Shown here: piece by piece, positions 22,313 to 32,636 of the stretch
Layout of the letters: the number at the start of each line of letters is the position of its first letter
How positions within the stretch are numbered: the first letter of the stretch is position 1
Assembly: GCA_003049465.1 (NCBI GenBank)
Contig: PYSS01000072.1
Location: forward strand, 1-64,000
Direction of reading: 5' to 3'
Source: Magnaporthiopsis rhizophila
Lineage: Eukaryota > Ascomycota > Sordariomycetes > Magnaporthales > Magnaporthaceae
DNA length: 64,000 nucleotides
Translations under genes and position numbers: made by a program
The notes under the pieces: generated by a model
Database searches by the model: none
Told to the model about the DNA's origin: nothing
What the model saw: only the letters and a program-made list of their open reading frames with translations

Positions 22313-24336
22313 AGACTACGCGAACACCAAGAAGGCCGAGATTCACCTCCAAGGTGCATGCTCATTCATACGTTCAGTCCCCCGTTCTTTCGCAGAAAAT
22401 ATTCCCCTAGATCACTGAGCATCCTATTCATCGAAGCCAGCCTCAACTGCCCACAAATGTCGACAGGCTCGGAGAGGGTCCTTCGTACTGGCCTGGAAAT
22501 AGACCCGAGGGACTGGATTTGTATCTCTAACCCCTCGGGAATGCAATCTGCGACAGCAGTTGAGACGGCATCTCCGTGGGTGGATATCAATTGCAGATTT
22601 GCCTTACAAAATCGTTTTTCCCAGCCGTACGAACTGACAGGCACTGTGAGCCTTCGCCTGTCCCTTCAACCCCATTCCCATACCCGCACAATTTCCCGCA
22701 ATACCTTAGGAGTCAGGCCTTATTCACCACACCGGGAAATCTGTTTGGTCTTTTTTTCTTTTCGGATTTGGAAGTCGGTGGACTGTTTTCGTGTACTTCC
22801 TATGTTGCATTTTTTTTCTCTCTTTTTCTGATTATTTTCGTGTTGGTACTCATCTGCTGCGCCATTTGTTTTGTTGTCAATTCTACCACTTTGGAACTGT
22901 CCAATGACCACAGTCACAGCCAGTGGGTTGGACGAAGTGCAGATGCGAGATTTGTTTTGTCAATTACCCTCCCAGAAAAGACACATTATGAACTCTATGC
23001 CTGCCGTCACTCAAGAATTGTGTGTCGAAGGCACCTAGGTTGGACGGCTTAGACTCACTGATGATAGCAGGCTAATGAAGCCAAAATTACGAAGCCGAGA
23101 GAAAGCAGGGTAACCTATCTAAAGAAGTGAATACCTTCTGCAACGGCTGCCCTACCATCCATCTTTCACATGCGGGGGACATTTAACTCGGCGACGAAGG
23201 GCTGATGGATTGGATGGTGGTGTCTGGAGCCGGCGCCCTCAGGGATATGGAGATAAGGCTCGACATGAACTTAGTCAACCATCACTTTGACCCCGCGCCA
23301 AGGGAACGGCGGGGCAGTAGCGATGGATGAGTGACGTTGGTCCCGATTGAGGGTGGGGCGTCCTGCCCCGCCGACTTGAATGCTCCCCCAGCTACCCGAC
23401 GCCAAAGAAGCTCGGAGATGCTAATCCCCTCAACACAGGAAGCGAAAGGGGCCGTCGTATTGGATCTGTTTTCACGAATTGAATATTTGGGATTCTTTCC
23501 CCTGACCTATAAACTCTCCCGCCCTGTCTTGCTTCCAGAAGACGAGCAGGAATTGTCGATCGCCAGTGAATCCAAACATACGCGGCAAAAAGGTGAGCTA
23601 AATCGCCCCTAGGCTCATCCAGCCGCAAGCTTTCGACGGAGGCAGTGGAGCGGTACCTCTGGGCCTTTGACGTCCGCTAGCTCCTTCGTTCCTTTCTGCT
23701 TCGCTCAGACCCATTGAACACACGGGAGCTACTGCCGACGAGAAAGGTGCTCTTAGGCCGGGCAGCCCTCGACGGGTAGTGAGGGTCAACAAAGCTCGGC
23801 TAGAAGAGGCAGTCGACTCTGGGTTTATGCACAACGTTATTTCGAGGCTCACCCGATGTTACTACCAGGCTTTATATCCACGGGTTTGTCTGGAAACCTC
23901 GCAGTGCCGGTACGTGAAACCACAGCCCGGCCAACCCAGCTGCAGGTCCTCTCGGCACAGTCCTGTGTACGGATGGATATCCAAGCGTGCCAAGGTCGCC
24001 GTGGATGCCGCCGCAATCCACCCACCAGCAGGAGGGCCAGGGCGATTATGTCACGCCCATGTCATGCCACTCATCAAACTCCCGCAGAATCTACATCACC
24101 CCGAAGAGCTTCTCTGATATATCCATCGCCCCCGCCCCCCACCCGCCGGAAGACTTCATATCGCGACAGCTCTGGCAGCTAACCAAGTTTCGAGCAAACA
24201 TCAGATTGACTGACAATCGCCCGACGCAACCATCGAGAGGAGCGACGGCTCACAAGACAACGAACCCCGTCGACGCACTACCAGCGTATATATTTCTCTC
24301 GTAGTACCCGTCAAACCGCCCACCTTCTCCATCAAA
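22313..24336. other. Intergenic, 2 kb, between kinase and pgi genes
   Basis: Contains the kinase 3' end and the pgi promoter. Long frames on both strands lack any recognisable domain. A T-rich stretch lies at 22,745-22,880. Confidence 0.5.
24287..24295 (+). promoter_or_regulatory. TATA-like box before pgi
   Basis: TATATATTT lies 42 bases before the pgi start codon, followed by a pyrimidine-rich stretch. The short distance means the transcript leader would be very short if this is the TATA box. Confidence 0.3.
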
Positions 24337-26291
24337 ATGCCTCAAGCAAGCTCTCTGCCGGCCTGGGCCGAGCTCCAGGCCCACCGCGACTCGGTCGGCA
24401 AGAACTTCGTGCTAAAGGAGGCCTTCGCCTCGGATCCCGAGCGCTTCTCCAAGTTCACGCGCACCTTCACTCTGCCGGCTGCGGTATCGTCGTGCCCAGG
24501 CGATACCGATATCCTCTTCGACTTCTCCAAAAACTTCCTGACGAGCGAGACGGTCGACCTCCTTGTCAAGCTCGCGGAGCAGGCTGGGCTCGAGAAGAAG
24601 CGTGAGGCCATGTTCAAGGGTGAACGGATCAACTTCACCGAGGACCGCGCCGTCTACCACGCCGCACTGCGCAACGTCGGCGCCGAGCCGTGGACCATGA
24701 CGGTGGACGGCGCCGACGTCATGGGCGCCAAAGGCGGCGTCAACGAGGTGCTGGAGCACATGAAGATCTTTTCGGAGCAGGTCCGCAGCGGCGAGTGGAA
24801 GGGCTTCACAGGGAAGAAGCTAACCAACATCGTCAACGTCGGCATCGGCGGCTCCGATCTGGGTCCCGTCATGGTTACCGAGGCGCTCAAGCACTACAGT
24901 GCCAAGGACATGACGCTGCATTTTGTGTCCAACATTGACGGCACTCACATGGCCGAGGCCCTGGCTGCCTCGGACCCCGAGACGACACTGTTCCTGATCG
25001 CGTCCAAGACCTTCACCACAGCCGAGACGACGACCAACGCCAACACGGCCAAGACCTGGTTCCTGGAGAAGACGGGCGGCAAGGGCGATATTGCCAAGCA
25101 CTTTGTGGCCTTGTCGACCAATGAGAGCGAGGTGACCAAGTTCGGCATCGACAGCGCAAACATGTTTGGCTTCGAGAGTTGGGTTGGCGGTCGCTACTCT
25201 GTCTGGAGCGCCATCGGACTCAGCGTCGCCCTGTACATTGGCTACGACAAGTTTCACAAGTTCTTGGCGGGAGCCCACGAGATGGACAAGCACTTCCGCA
25301 CAGCTCCGCTGCGTGAGAACATCCCGGCCCTCGCAGGTCTGCTCAGCGTCTGGTATTCCGACTTTTACAACGCCCAGACGCACCTGGTCGCGCCGTAAGT
25401 TGCATGACAAGTGACACGATCCGGAGATGGCATGGGCGATAATGCTTGGCTTGGGATCAAAGGCTCACCATCGCAAACCAGGTTTGATCAATACCTACAC
25501 CGGTTCCCGGCATACCTGCAGCAGCTCTCCATGGAGTCCAACGGAAAGAGCGTCACGTCTGATGGCACACCTGCCAAATACACTACGGGTAAGTATACGA
25601 GCAAGTCGGTGCGCGAGTCTCTGTGGTGGCCAGCCCGGGCTGGGTGGAATGAAGGCGATGAGACTAAAATGGGACCTCCCGGATTAGGCCCGATTCTTTT
25701 CGGCGAGCCATGCACCAACGCGCAGCACTCCTTCTTCCAGTTGGTGCACCAGGGCACCAAGCTGATCCCGACCGACTTCATCCTGGCTGCCAAGTCTCAC
25801 AACCCGATCTCGGACAATGTGCACCAGAAGATGCTGGCGTCGAACTACCTGGCGCAGGCCGAGGCTTTGATGGTGGGAAAGACGGCTGACCAGGTGCGAG
25901 CCGAGGGAGGCGTGAGCGAGGATCTGGTGCCGCACAAGGTGTTCCTCGGCAATCGGCCGACGACATCGATCCTGGTGGGCGGGCACATTGGCCCCGCGGA
26001 GCTGGGGGCGCTGATCGTCTACTACGAGCATCTGACCTTCACCGAGGGAGCCGTGTGGGACATCAACTCGTTTGACCAGTGGGGTGTTGAGTTGGGCAAG
26101 GTGCTGGCCAAGAAGATCCTCAAGTGCGTCCGGCCATTCCCGTCTCCCTTGTCGAGGACGAGGGTTTACTGAACTGACAAAAATGTGCTTTTCTGCATTG
26201 CAGGGAGATCGACGAGCCCGGCAACGGCACCGGCCACGATTCGTCCACCGGCGGCCTCATTGCCGCCTTTAAGAAGTACAGCAACCTATGA
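24337..26291 (+). CDS. pgi1: Glucose-6-phosphate isomerase
   Basis: Four exons close in phase: 24,337-25,394, 25,482-25,588, 25,688-26,123, 26,204-26,291, giving 562 residues, the normal length for eukaryotic phosphoglucose isomerase. It interconverts glucose-6-phosphate and fructose-6-phosphate in the cytosol (glycolysis, gluconeogenesis). Family blocks present: NVGIGGSDLGP (sugar-phosphate binding), ATTFTTAET-like SKTFTTAETTTNA, the signature GRYSVWSAIG, NAQHSFFQL, and the second signature DINSFDQWGVELGK. Introns all use GTAAGT or GTGCGT donors. The protein ends KKYSNL with no peroxisomal signal. The coding sequence starts MPQASSLPAWAEL, the usual fungal start. Nothing odd is seen. Confidence 0.96.
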
Positions 26292-27936
26292 AGATTATGG
26301 AGCGGTGGCCAGGGCGGCCCGGGATCGATTCGGGAGTGTCGACTATGATGCCTCACTGAACTAAAAGGATGGAATGCGTGTGTAAAATAAAAAAAAAGAG
26401 AAGCGGAGGATGTTGGGACAACGGGGTTTGTGTGTGCTATACATAGGTACCTACGTACTGAACTGTACCTAGTCCACGCTTGTGCGTACTATGAGTTCTT
26501 GCACTGGAATGTGTGATGCTGTACTGTACGCGTACGCAATTCTTCAGGGAAGGTCAGGCGGCATCTCCAGCTCCACAAATCGGGTTCCGATGTCGATGGA
26601 TCACGGCCCCTTTTTCGGCTCGCTTCCGATTGCAAGCCGGCTTCTTCCGCCGAACGACAGGGGCTTGGCAAGGACGGGAACGCAACTGGCGAGATTTGCG
26701 GGCAGCCGTTCCAGTTCGCATTTCTGCCGGCAGAAATGAAACCCTTTTCGTCTCTTTTCGTCTATGTATGCATTCAACCTATAAGCGCGCCGCGTATTGC
26801 TTTTTCTGAAGCTAGAGTCCGCGAAGGGCGGCCGTGTCAGCACGGGAGGTGACTCCCCGTGGACGGCTGTCCTGTGCTGCCTCTGCCTCGGTCTCCATGT
26901 TTCCGCTCGCGTGAAGTCGGGAGCTGTCTACTAGTACTAGTACAATTGGGGTCGCTTCCCGGGCTTGGCATTTGGCTAACCTCGCTGCCTCGGTGGAGGG
27001 AGATGCCAGGTGGAGAATGGGGAGGTGGAAGGGTGAGGAAATCATTACGGTTGAAAAAAAAAAAAGGGGAGCATGGGGAAGGAACAGGCGGTAGCATTTT
27101 TCGTCCAAACGGCAGCTTGGACGGGGCAAAGGGATCCAGGATTACCAGGCTGCAGAAAGAAAGAAGAAAAGTCCCCAGCCGCATTTACAACGATGACATC
27201 GGTGTCCCCGCCTGGCGTGCCCAGCCTAGACCTCGCGCTGCGACCCTGGGCTGAAAAAGTCATACGACTTTTTTGCGTCCACAAGGCCGGTGTGCCCTAC
27301 GCTGCAGCTGTGGAGCTTCCCGCCTTGCCTGGCTGACCGGGGCAAGTTGACGGATTCGATCAATTGGGAGATTTATTTCCGATCCTTTTTTAGGGTTTAT
27401 CTTATTTCATTTTTCTCGAATCGAGCGGCACGTTCAGCCCCCCGCCGGGCTCAGGAGGCCTCCCTCTCTCACTCTCGCCCGGGCGATCATCTGCCCTGTT
27501 GTCGATGGAACCCCGGGACCCGGTTATTTCCCTCTCCCGGGTGACGACGGGGGATCCATGCAGCAAAAAAAAAAAGCCCGCACTCAATCGCTCGGCACTG
27601 GGGTGCGTTAGGTGGGCGTCGCGGCAAGACGACAGGAAACAAGCACGGGGGAAAAGGAAGCGAGCGAGCGGGTATGACAGGCATCATGATTCTTGGGACT
27701 GACTGACTTTGTTGTTGTTGTTGGAATCCTGGCTTTCTTGGGGTTCCCGGCTATCTGAATACAGACCAGACACACACGGACACGTACACGCACACCACAC
27801 CACATGCTCGCTCGATGTGGTGTTGCCTCTCTTGTGGTGACGTGCCGTCGACCGTCCGCCTGCCCGACGGCCTGTCTTTGACTTCCTTCTTCGCTTCTTC
27901 CAGCCTTGGCTGTTGTGATCCCCCACCCTCCAGATA
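26292..27936. other. Intergenic, 1.6 kb, convergent gene ends
   Basis: Lies between the 3' ends of pgi (+) and the carbonic anhydrase gene (-). No gene or RNA was recognised; A/T homopolymers occur at about 27,052-27,065 and 27,564-27,576. Confidence 0.55.
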
Positions 27937-28626
27937 TCACCTGTGCAGCCAGTCGTTCTCCTGGCCGTCCGGGATCAGCTGGATGGCCTTGTTCCAGGTG
28001 CGGCTGTAGACGATGCCGTGGACCTGCAGGCCCCTCTCGGCGGCGGCGGCCTTGACCTCGGGGAAGTCGTGGATGCGCTTCATCTGCTCGAGCACGTTGA
28101 GCTCGACGAAGCGCCCGTCGCGGTGCTCGCTGTCGACCGCCTGTAATGCCGGGTTGCTGACGTTTCTGAGCTCTTCCAGCTTACTGTATATGTTTATTCT
28201 GCGGGTTAGTGAATGCATGCTCGTTCGGGGCTTACCTAACCCATAAACAAGAGAAGGGGGAGGGACCGAGAAGAAGAAAACGTACTGGAACCATGGCCCC
28301 TTGAGCCCCTTCCACGTGTCCGTCGACTTGACGATGCCGCACTCGTAGTGGCCGCAGATAACGATGTGGTGGACGCCCAGGACCTCGATGGCGTACTGCA
28401 TCATGCTGGCGGCCGCCAGATCCTCGGGCAGGGCCATGTTGGCCACGTCGCGCAGCACGATGCTCTCCTCGAGCGGTATGTCCAGCACCGTCGTCTCCTC
28501 GAACCCGCTGTCGGAGCAGCCGATCCAGAGCACCTCCTGCTTGGGCCCCACGTAGTGCGGGATTAGGTTCGGCGGGCACGGCACCACGGTGTAGCCCGGC
28601 CGCGGAGTCGTGTCCCTGACGCCCAT
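27937..28626 (-). CDS. Beta-class carbonic anhydrase
   Basis: Two exons, 28,286-28,626 and 27,937-28,198 (minus strand), join in phase to give 200 residues. The zinc-ligand motifs of beta carbonic anhydrases are intact: WIGCSDSG (Cys, with the Asp-Arg-type dyad region) and ICGHYECG (His-x-x-Cys). The enzyme hydrates CO2 to bicarbonate; the fungal NCE103-type enzymes supply bicarbonate for carboxylation at ambient CO2. No targeting peptide is evident, so it is likely cytosolic. The start MGVRDTTPRPG at 28,626 is the first ATG of the frame. The small size matches the short plant-like fungal forms. It converges with pgi. Confidence 0.9.
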   Translation of the reverse strand: MGVRDTTPRPGYTVVPCPPNLIPHYVGPKQEVLWIGCSDSGFEETTVLDIPLEESIVLRDVANMALPEDLAAASMMQYAIEVLGVHHIVICGHYECGIVKSTDTWKGLKGPWFQYVFFFSVPPPSLVYGLGKPRTSMHSLTRRINIYSKLEELRNVSNPALQAVDSEHRDGRFVELNVLEQMKRIHDFPEVKAAAAERGLQVHGIVYSRTWNKAIQLIPDGQENDWLHR

Positions 28627-28766
28627 TGTTGATTGGGTGTGGATGGTATTTTGTATATTACGTAGCTAGGTACTTAGTGACGGTTGGCGCAGTGTGCCCT
28701 GGCACGATGTCGAGGCTTCTTGGGTGTATATCGGTTTTCTTGCTTCTGGCGCGCGGCGTCGTCGTT

Positions 28767-28794
28767 CTGGGCTGGGCTGGGCTGGGCTGGGCTG
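28767..28794. repeat. CTGGG/GGGCT pentanucleotide repeat
   Basis: About five and a half tandem copies of a five-base unit, in the upstream region of the carbonic anhydrase gene. Confidence 0.7.
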
Positions 28795-28900
28795 GTGTTG
28801 GAGTAGGCTGTCGTCGCGTCTGTCACAATGTGCGGTCGATCAAGCGTTCAGCTCTTGGAGCTGAGCGGAGTTTTGAGGACGTTCGCCGGCTCGCCGTGCT

Positions 28901-28907
28901 TATATAA
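28901..28907 (-). promoter_or_regulatory. TATA-like box upstream of carbonic anhydrase
   Basis: The minus strand reads TTTATATA here, about 275 bases before the carbonic anhydrase ATG. The distance would imply a leader of about 240 bases. Confidence 0.3.
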
Positions 28908-30209
28908 ATGGCGCGAGAATGTGAGTATGCCCGCTGGAGCAAAACTGAAAGGATGGGAAAGTTCAGGGAAACCGGCAATCCTGAGACCATCGTCGGTCTG
29001 GCACGGACCACGGAGAAAGGTCCTGAGGAGCACGAGCGGGAATTCCCCTTCCCTTTTTGTTTCTCCACCACGTCCAGTCCCCCATTCCCCGCAAGTTCTC
29101 ATTTTTCTTTTTCTTTTTCTTTTTTGCCGTGGTTCCGATAATGAAACAAAGAATAAAGACACGCACCCTCACAAATCCGGATGAAGGAGACACCCACCCC
29201 TTCACCCTTCGCTCATCCATCCTTGCTGCCACCAGCACTGTCAGGGTCACCAGGCACCGAACCGTCCCCATTTTTCCCCCATCTAGCGAGGGTAGCGGCT
29301 CTGGAGTGGCGTGATCTCATAACTCTCACGCCCACACGTCCCAAGACACCCCTGGCGGTCTCGAAGCCGTGACCCCTGCTCCCCACCACCCTTTTGCCCG
29401 TTCTGCACCTGTTTAGACGACACAGGGCGTCGATTAGGCCGCAAGAGGCCCGTCTCACATGCAAAGAGACCGAGCTGCCCCCGTTTCGCTGTCCACGCCG
29501 CGCCCGGTGAAGAAGCGGCAGTGATATTTTTTTTTTATGGAATCCTCTCCGGTTTTCCTTCGCTGGCATTCCAGAGTGTCACGAAAACGGAAGGTGGACC
29601 CACTCTAAGAACTTTCTGACAAGCGCCGACGTTGGATCGCTGCGCAGGCTGCCGGGCACGAGATTTTTTTTTTGAAAATGAAATAAAAACAGGACGGACT
29701 GCCCGTCGCCCGCCTGTTGTTCCTCCCTCTCCTTTCCCCCCTTGTTTCCCAATCGTTGTTTTTTGTCCTCCGTGCCACTGGAGCCTGGAATGTCTGTCGT
29801 CGTTTTTCCAATCCCGCCTGACTGAACCGCAGTCCTGTTCTCCTGTTCTCCTGTCCCCCAAGCCGTGCTCCTCGCCCTCTCACAAGACTCAAGGCCCACG
29901 CCCCCTCCCCCGGAAGCCCACGCCCCTTAGCCTGTATCCAAGTGCGACATTGGACCGGACCGGGTATCGTCCTGACAAACTCTTGGCGTTGCTGGTATGT
30001 ATGGATATTCCAGTGTTTCACCACCTCTAGCATCACCAATGGTGCGGCTCTTTGGCGTTCTTGGTGCTGTTCGGCTTGGACTGACAAGTCTCCCTTGCCG
30101 AACAAAAAGACAAGATCCAGCGTGGGCCAATCGCAGATAACGGGATCGGTTCGCTCTTCCAGCTCCAAAGACTTCGGATCCAAACCACGCACCCGCCGCC
30201 GCCGCCAAG

Positions 30210-30491
30210 ATGGTCTTCGTCACGCGCCTCATCTCCATGACCAACTTCGCGGTCGCCAGCTCCGCCCTCGGCTTCCAGGTCTTTGTGCTGTACCCGTGGC
30301 ACAAGGAGCTGGACGCCAGCTTCGAGGAGCTCCGGAAGGAGCATCTCAAGGTCCTCGCCGCCGTCAGCGGCGGTCGCGTCATCACGCGCCAGGAGGGCCA
30401 GGCCATGCAGGAGCGCGTCAGCCGCGAGCTCGCTCAGCACATGCAGGGCGAGCACAAGAGCTGGTGGTCCCAGTACTTTGCTCGCCACTGA
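30210..30491 (+). CDS. Small conserved-looking protein, one membrane segment
   Basis: A 93-residue single-exon frame starting MVFVTRLISMTNF. Residues about 8-28 form a hydrophobic segment (TNFAVASSALGFQVFVLY) followed by PWHKELD and a charged helical C-terminal half ending WWSQYFARH. The basic-hydrophobic start suggests an inner mitochondrial membrane protein with its C-terminal part outside the bilayer, but that is inference. The ATG context (CCAAGATGG) is good and the frame uses GC-rich codons like its neighbours. I do not recognise a named family. Confidence 0.65.
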   Translation: MVFVTRLISMTNFAVASSALGFQVFVLYPWHKELDASFEELRKEHLKVLAAVSGGRVITRQEGQAMQERVSRELAQHMQGEHKSWWSQYFARH

Positions 30492-31010
30492 AGGGATCGG
30501 TCGACCTTCGATCTTCGCATATAGGGCTCCATCAACTTCTCCTACATCTTTTACCCACGAGCACCATAGACTTAAGAGTATAGACTTCGATGACGCACGA
30601 CATTCCAGGCACTGGCATTTGAGAGGATGGTTTTTTTTGCTTCGTACTACATAGGTACCATATAAACTCGGTTTAATTTTCCACCATGCGCTATCGCGTC
30701 ACCGTGAAAAGTTTGACGGAGACGGAGGCGCTGCTAACATAACGCTATCCACCCGGTCTAGCATATATAGCCGGGTGCAAATCTCTCAAAAGCATTCCGT
30801 CCAGAGACCCAGACCCCTTTTTCTCTGGCTTGAGCTGAATCTCAGGGCTAGATAAGCTGATTCTTTGGGCTCGATTTGACTGTCCCGGCAACATGGTAGC
30901 AATGTCCATATCCCCACAGACATCATCCCCAACTTATATGCACAGCTGACCCGACCAATCAGGGTAATATCTAATCTGTTGTCGATTGGGCGCCAGGCCG
31001 GGCCGAGTGT
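30492..31010. other. Intergenic
   Basis: Short region between two plus-strand genes. A TATATA box lies at 30,763-30,769. Confidence 0.5.
30763..30769 (+). promoter_or_regulatory. TATA-like box
   Basis: ATATATA about 275 bases before the likely start at 31,041 of the next gene. Confidence 0.3.
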
Positions 31011-31040
31011 GTGGCGGGAGCGGCAGTCATCTTCTACGGA

Positions 31041-31868
31041 ATGGATAAGATCATGCCTGTCTACGAAGATTATTGGGAGCTCACCGGACAGACACCGTCT
31101 CCTGCTCCGAGCAGCTGGTTCTTCAAAATGATGGATACGGAGCCCGCGAGAAATGTGCGCTGGTTTATGGGATGGACCCTATGGGCTTCAATCTTTTGGG
31201 TCCTCCTGTCGCCAAAAACCAAGAGGAGGTCGATCGCGTGGGTGAGACGACAGTACAGGAGGCTGATCTCCAGTCGCTCTGCCATCGGGTTCGTCGCCAG
31301 CTTTGTCCCACAGATCGGCCTCATCACCGTGGAACGGGTTGCCCGCATCTTGCTGTCGGCCTCGCAGCGCCGCGCGATCCCCCAATCTTTTCCGGAGAGG
31401 ATCTCGGCGTGTGCGGCTCTGCTCCTTGGTCGCGCCTGGGAGGACGACGAAAATACGCTTCCGTCGCTGTTTAAGCAGCTCTCGTCTTGGTTCTGGTCGA
31501 CCTTGGTGTTCCACTGCATCTACTGGCAGCCGCCCATCGACAACAACAACAACAACAACAACAACGATGACGACGACAGCGACGCGAACTCCATGGCCCC
31601 GGTTGGCGCGGGCCTGCCAGCCAGCACGTTGGCCCTGGGCCTCCGCGGTCTCGGGATACGCAAGCCCAGGGTCGACAGCCGCTTTGACATGTTCTTCAAC
31701 ATTTGCGCCGGGGAGCCCTACTTCAAAACGCTGGTTGCTTGTCTATTTGGCGAGGTGAATCCCAGCTTTGGCTACTTTGCGGGCTCCCTGCTGGCTGCCG
31801 ACGCCGCCACGCGTCTCGAGCCAGCTATCCCCGTGTACCTGGATAGGCTGGCAAGCAGGCTCCATTGA
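31041..31868 (+). CDS. Uncharacterised protein with Asn/Asp tract
   Basis: The open frame runs from 31,011, but it begins with GTG; the first in-frame ATG is 31,041 (MDKIMPVYEDY), giving 275 residues. An upstream leader exon is also possible. A hydrophobic segment (WFMGWTLWASIFWVLL, about residues 41-56) may cross or anchor to a membrane; next is an Arg-rich stretch (RRQYRRL). A run of eight Asn then four Asp is encoded by an AAC then GAC/GAT triplet repeat at 31,541-31,575. The C-terminal third (RFDMFFNICAGEPYFKTL...) looks folded. I do not recognise the family. Long open frame with codon use like neighbouring genes supports it being real. Confidence 0.6.
   Translation: MDKIMPVYEDYWELTGQTPSPAPSSWFFKMMDTEPARNVRWFMGWTLWASIFWVLLSPKTKRRSIAWVRRQYRRLISSRSAIGFVASFVPQIGLITVERVARILLSASQRRAIPQSFPERISACAALLLGRAWEDDENTLPSLFKQLSSWFWSTLVFHCIYWQPPIDNNNNNNNNDDDDSDANSMAPVGAGLPASTLALGLRGLGIRKPRVDSRFDMFFNICAGEPYFKTLVACLFGEVNPSFGYFAGSLLAADAATRLEPAIPVYLDRLASRLH
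31541..31575 (+). repeat. AAC triplet repeat inside a coding frame
   Basis: Eight AAC codons followed by GAT/GAC codons. As a trinucleotide tract in frame it can change length without breaking the protein. Confidence 0.75.
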
Positions 31869-32636
31869 GGCTATGGCTTCATTTCCTTCATTTTACGAGC
31901 TTTTCACAGGAAACGTCTAGACTGACACGGCGCATGGGTAGATGGTCTGGCCAGCCGTAGGGATGGGTATCGGGTCCGCTTGGCGGGAATAAAGCCCGCG
32001 GTTTCCATAGAGAACGGTAGAGGTGGGTTCTCTGCCTTGACTTCAAATACAGCAATCTCCCATTCTCCCAGTGACACTCGAATCTGAGTCCAACGGTTTT
32101 TGGAAAGAAAGCCGAAGGGGATAAGAAAGAGGATAAGAAAGAGGATAAGAAAGAGGATAAGAAAGAGGAGAAATGAACCGATTTCGTATGGTATCTCGAG
32201 GAGGGCAGACGTCACCAAGGGGGCAGGCCGGGGCCACATGTCGATAGATCCAGGGGCTGCTTGCAGCATGCAGCCTGCCGTTGTCCAATCTCGAGGTGCC
32301 TTGACCACCAAGAATGTCACGGGATTTTGATAAGTCGATCTTAACTCCTCGGAATCGGCAGTTGGGAGAGGCAAACCGAGCTCGATGACGGACCCACGCC
32401 CCCGGAGGTGTCCGTCAGCGGCTCGGTTTTGGGCGGAGGGGTCGGGGTTTGACTCGGCGGCAAGCTGCCTGCCATTCGATCCTACAACAGCAAAAGGTCG
32501 AAAATAAAAACCCACGCTTCCACTGTATCTCCTTCGTGCCAGGAAGGGTTAGACTCCTAAAGGTAACATTCACTTTTGCATTGTATTTAACAGGTGCTCG
32601 TCGAAGCAGTTAGTCGTCATCATCAACGGTCGCGAC
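31869..32636. other. Intergenic with a 12-base tandem repeat
   Basis: No gene supported. A minus-strand frame across the tandem repeat (reading LSYP units) is a repeat artefact. Confidence 0.55.
32119..32166. repeat. GGATAAGAAAGA tandem repeat, four perfect units
   Basis: Four identical 12-base units in a row, followed by a degenerate fifth (GGAGAAATG). The unit length is a multiple of three, but no real gene crosses it. Confidence 0.9.

Larger units (their letters stand above)
28627..30209. other. Divergent intergenic region
   Basis: Shared upstream region of the carbonic anhydrase gene (-) and the small protein gene (+). Contains a CTGGG pentanucleotide repeat (28,767-28,794), a TATATAA box and several A/T tracts. 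Frames here have no recognisable family. Confidence 0.5.

Noticed and set aside
28767..32166. Tandem repeats considered as a CRISPR array
   Set aside because: Units are contiguous with no spacers, and CRISPR arrays are not expected in a fungal nuclear genome.
32043..32288. A minus frame with LSYPLSYPLSYP repeats
   Set aside because: It is only the translation of the 12-base tandem repeat.
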